Positions 6,557-8,392 of a DNA stretch of 8,392 nt are shown piece by piece. The stretch is taken from NCBI GenBank assembly GCA_946482655.1, contig CAMLSA010000122.1, positions 1-8,392 on the forward strand, read 5' to 3'. Every line of letters begins with the position of its first letter. Positions within the stretch are counted from its first letter, which is position 1. Position numbers and translations under genes: made by a program. The stretch is from an uncultured Sphingomonas sp. (GTDB lineage: Bacteria > Pseudomonadota > Alphaproteobacteria > Sphingomonadales > Sphingomonadaceae). The notes beneath the pieces were generated by a model, which did not search any database, had not been told where the DNA came from, and was given only the letters and a program-made list of their open reading frames with translations.

Positions 6557-6577
6557 CCTCCCCCGTCAGGGGGAAGG
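6557..6577. repeat. GC-rich hairpin in the rpmD-rplO gap
   Basis: CCCCC-GTCA-GGGGG, extended by T-A and a CC/GG pair across a one-base bulge, sits in the 69-nt gap between rpmD and rplO. The following GGCGGGATGAGG gives it the look of short C/G-rich intergenic palindromes scattered through sphingomonad genomes. That comparison is from memory, and a single copy in this window cannot establish a repeat family. No U-tract follows on the minus strand. Confidence 0.4.
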
Positions 6578-6588
6578 CGGGATGAGGA

Positions 6589-6771
6589 TCAATCCTCGAT
6601 CTTGACCATGTGCTGGACCTTGCGGATCATGCCACGCACTTCGGGCGTGTCAGGGAGCTCGCGGGTCCTGTGCATCTTGTTCAGGCCGAGGCCGATCAGC
6701 GTCGCCCGCTGATCGGTGGGACGACGGATCGGTGAACCGGTCTGAGTCACCTTGAGGGTCTTGGCAGCCAT
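6589..6771 (-). CDS. rpmD: 50S ribosomal protein L30
   Basis: L30 is a small large-subunit protein with a beta-alpha-beta-alpha-beta fold. The 60-residue product has the usual length. It shows the typical [21 protein letters not shown] opening, followed by the [23 protein letters not shown] core and the closing VQHMVKIED. It starts 6 nt after rpsE; its ribosome binding site GGAG is formed by the last codons of rpsE (GAG TAA), 9 nt before the ATG, suggesting translational coupling. L30 is lost in some bacterial lineages but is present and intact here. Confidence 0.97.
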   Translation of the reverse strand: MAAKTLKVTQTGSPIRRPTDQRATLIGLGLNKMHRTRELPDTPEVRGMIRKVQHMVKIED

Positions 6772-6777
6772 GTCCGA

Positions 6778-7509
6778 TTACTCCGTAATCGCCGCCGCTT
6801 CGGCCTCGGCGACCGGAGCGGAAGCACCGCCACGACCCAGCAGGTCGGCGATCTTCTTGCCACGGCGCTGCGATACCGACTTCGGCGAAGTCTGTTCGCC
6901 GAGCGCCTCGAAGGTCGCCCGGATCATGTTGTAGGGGTTCGAAGTGCCGACCGACTTGGTCACGACGTCGTGGACGCCGAGACTCTCGAAGATCGCGCGC
7001 ATCGGACCGCCGGCGATGATGCCCGTGCCCGGAGGCGCGGTCCGGACGGTCACCCGGCCAGCCCCGAAATGGCCCTTGCCGTCATGATGAAGCGTCCGGC
7101 CCTCGCGCAGCGGCACGCGGACCATGGCCTTCTTGGCGGCGGCCGTCGCCTTGGCGATCGCCTCCGGCACTTCGCGCGCCTTGCCATGGCCGAAGCCCGC
7201 ACGGCCCTTGCCGTCACCGACGACGACCAGCGCGGCGAAGCCGAAGCGCTTGCCGCCCTTCACCGTCTTCGAGACGCGGTTGATGTGGACCAGCTTCTCG
7301 ATCAGCTCTTCGCCTTGATCCTCGCCGCCCTTGCTGCGGTCGTCACGACGGCCACGATTGCCGTCGCGGCCGCCACGGCCGCCACCACGATCGCTGCCGC
7401 CACCGCCGCCGCGGCCGCGGCCGCCACGGCCACGACGCTCACCCTGGCCCTCGACGCCGGGAATGGCTTCAGCGGGCGCGCCCGCCTGGATTTCTGTTTC
7501 GTCAGCCAT
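6778..7509 (-). CDS. rpsE: 30S ribosomal protein S5 with RGG-rich N-terminal extension
   Basis: S5 lies on the solvent side of the 30S body near the mRNA entry channel and contributes to decoding accuracy and mRNA unwinding. The conserved core runs from about residue 65 to 225. It has the double-stranded-RNA-binding-like domain ([21 protein letters not shown], 69-89, then [19 protein letters not shown]) and the C-terminal domain with [18 protein letters not shown] (158-175) and [13 protein letters not shown]. coli S5 has 167 residues; this one has 243. The excess is an N-terminal acidic patch followed by a glycine/arginine low-complexity segment (about 24-61), plus an Ala/Glu-rich tail. The ATG immediately follows the rplR stop (0-nt gap) with GGAG 6 nt upstream, so translation is probably coupled. 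Confidence 0.96.
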   Translation of the reverse strand: MADETEIQAGAPAEAIPGVEGQGERRGRGGRGRGGGGGSDRGGGRGGRDGNRGRRDDRSKGGEDQGEELIEKLVHINRVSKTVKGGKRFGFAALVVVGDGKGRAGFGHGKAREVPEAIAKATAAAKKAMVRVPLREGRTLHHDGKGHFGAGRVTVRTAPPGTGIIAGGPMRAIFESLGVHDVVTKSVGTSNPYNMIRATFEALGEQTSPKSVSQRRGKKIADLLGRGGASAPVAEAEAAAITE

Positions 7510-7866
7510 TTAGAACTCCAATCCGCCTTCGCGGGCAGCATCGGCCAGCGCCTTGACGCGGCCATGGAACAGGAAGCCGCCACGATCGAACACCACCCGA
7601 GTGATGCCCGCCGCCTTGGCGCGCTCGGCCACGGCCTTGCCGACCGAGGCGGCGGCATCGGCGGTGGCGCCGGTCGGGCCCTTCAGATCCTTGTCGAGGG
7701 TCGACGCCGCGGCAACCGTGCGGCCGGCCTCGTCGTCGATCACCTGCGCATAGATATGACGGCCCGAGCGATGCACCGACAAGCGCGGACGCATGCCGCC
7801 CTTGGCACGAAGCGCGGAACGAACGCGCCGGCGGCGGCGTTCGAAGAGAGAGAGACCCTTGGTCAT
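7510..7866 (-). CDS. rplR: 50S ribosomal protein L18
   Basis: L18 binds 5S rRNA with L5 and L25-type proteins and anchors it in the central protuberance. The 118-residue product has the standard length. It shows the Arg-rich N-terminus ([11 protein letters not shown], 10-20), [20 protein letters not shown] (26-45), and the C-terminal [28 protein letters not shown], typical of the family. Its ATG overlaps the rplF stop by one base (TAATG), the usual sign of coupled translation, with an AGGGAAG-type ribosome binding site inside the rplF 3' end. Confidence 0.97.
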   Translation of the reverse strand: MTKGLSLFERRRRRVRSALRAKGGMRPRLSVHRSGRHIYAQVIDDEAGRTVAAASTLDKDLKGPTGATADAAASVGKAVAERAKAAGITRVVFDRGGFLFHGRVKALADAAREGGLEF

Positions 7867-8392
7867 TACTTCTTCTTCCCTTCCTTGCGGAAGATATACT
7901 CGCCGGCATATTTGATGCCCTTGCCCTTATAGGGCTCCGGCTTGCGCCAGCGGCGGATTTCGGCCGCGACCTGGCCGACCTTCTGCTTGTCGTTGCCCGA
8001 GATCTCGACCGTGGTCTGATCCGGCGTCTTGACCTCGACGCCTTCCGGCACTTCGAGATCGACGTCGTGCGAATAGCCGAGCTGAAGCTTGAGCTTCTTG
8101 CCCTGCGCGTTCGCGCGATAACCGACGCCGGTGATGAGCAGCTTCTTCGAGAAGCCGTCGGTCACTCCGGTCACCAGGTTCTGAACCAGCGTGCGCTGCA
8201 TGCCCCAAAAGGCGCGGGCGCGCTTGGTGTCGTTCGCCGGCTTCACGGTGATCGTGCCGTCGCCCACCTCATAGGAGATGTCGTCGGCGGTCGGCATGGA
8301 AAGGGCGCCCTTCGGCCCCTTGACGCTGATCTTGCCGCCCTCGACGCTGGCGGTGACGCCGGCGGGAACGGTGATCGGCTTCTTACCGGTGC
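7866..8392 (-). CDS. rplF: 50S ribosomal protein L6 (5' end just beyond the window)
   Basis: L6 binds 23S rRNA near the sarcin-ricin loop and the factor-binding site. The reading frame is open to the window edge and begins with [12 protein letters not shown], which matches residue 4 onward of the family N-terminus. Only M, S and the first base of an Arg codon should be missing, giving about 177 residues, the usual length. Both alpha/beta repeats are present, and the signature [14 protein letters not shown] lies near the C-terminus, before a Lys-rich end. An internal ATG at 8297 is not the start, because conserved sequence continues upstream of it. Genes upstream in this operon (rpsH, rpsN, rplE) would be expected beyond the right edge. 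Confidence 0.96.
   Translation of the reverse strand, partial: TGKKPITVPAGVTASVEGGKISVKGPKGALSMPTADDISYEVGDGTITVKPANDTKRARAFWGMQRTLVQNLVTGVTDGFSKKLLITGVGYRANAQGKKLKLQLGYSHDVDLEVPEGVEVKTPDQTTVEISGNDKQKVGQVAAEIRRWRKPEPYKGKGIKYAGEYIFRKEGKKK

Noticed and set aside
7330..7440. Possible simple tandem repeat or CRISPR-like array in the G/C-rich tract
   Set aside because: The units are irregular and in frame with S5. It is coding low complexity, with no constant repeat or spacers.
6970..7932. 320-codon open frame on the plus strand across rpsE, rplR and rplF
   Set aside because: It crosses three certain minus-strand genes and has no family-like sequence. Its Ala/Thr run is the reverse of the S5 Gly/Arg repeat.

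Overview
The window is a GC-rich piece of an alphaproteobacterial chromosome. The style of the proteins points most probably to the Sphingomonadales: S5 carries a long Arg/Gly-rich N-terminal extension, L15 has a Lys/Ala-rich tail, and the spc operon ends in secY-adk. That placement comes from reading protein character, not from a database search. Nearly everything lies on the minus strand.

Layout, in minus-strand transcription order from the right edge: rplF (L6, missing only its first two or three codons), rplR (L18), rpsE (S5), rpmD (L30), rplO (L15), secY and adk. This is the distal half of the spc ribosomal-protein operon, and its first genes are packed with 1-nt overlap, 0-nt and 6-nt gaps. 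A 181-nt gap between rplO and secY holds a strong mRNA stem-loop and a possible promoter. After adk come a small unrecognised membrane protein with a run of eight arginines, and then gdhA, a hexameric NADP-type glutamate dehydrogenase with a convincing intrinsic terminator. A plus-strand acyltransferase-3 (OafA-like) membrane protein converges on gdhA and overlaps its 3' end by 44 bases. At the left edge is rpsM (S13, 3' end cut off by the window), first gene of the alpha operon, with a GTG start and its own leader.

The main genomic point is that spc (ending in adk) and alpha (starting with rpsM), often directly adjacent, are separated here by about 3.4 kb holding three genes unrelated to ribosome synthesis. 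rpsM should therefore have its own promoter, and a candidate is given. The spc genes make ribosomal proteins, the SecYEG channel and adenylate kinase; gdhA joins 2-oxoglutarate and ammonium; the acyltransferase probably modifies a surface glycan or lipid. I see no mobile element, CRISPR array, tRNA or rRNA, and no evidence of an undescribed multi-gene system. The items worth a second look are the convergent overlap with an embedded terminator, the rplO/secY stem-loop, the rpsM leader, the RGG-rich S5 extension and the small Arg-rich membrane protein.
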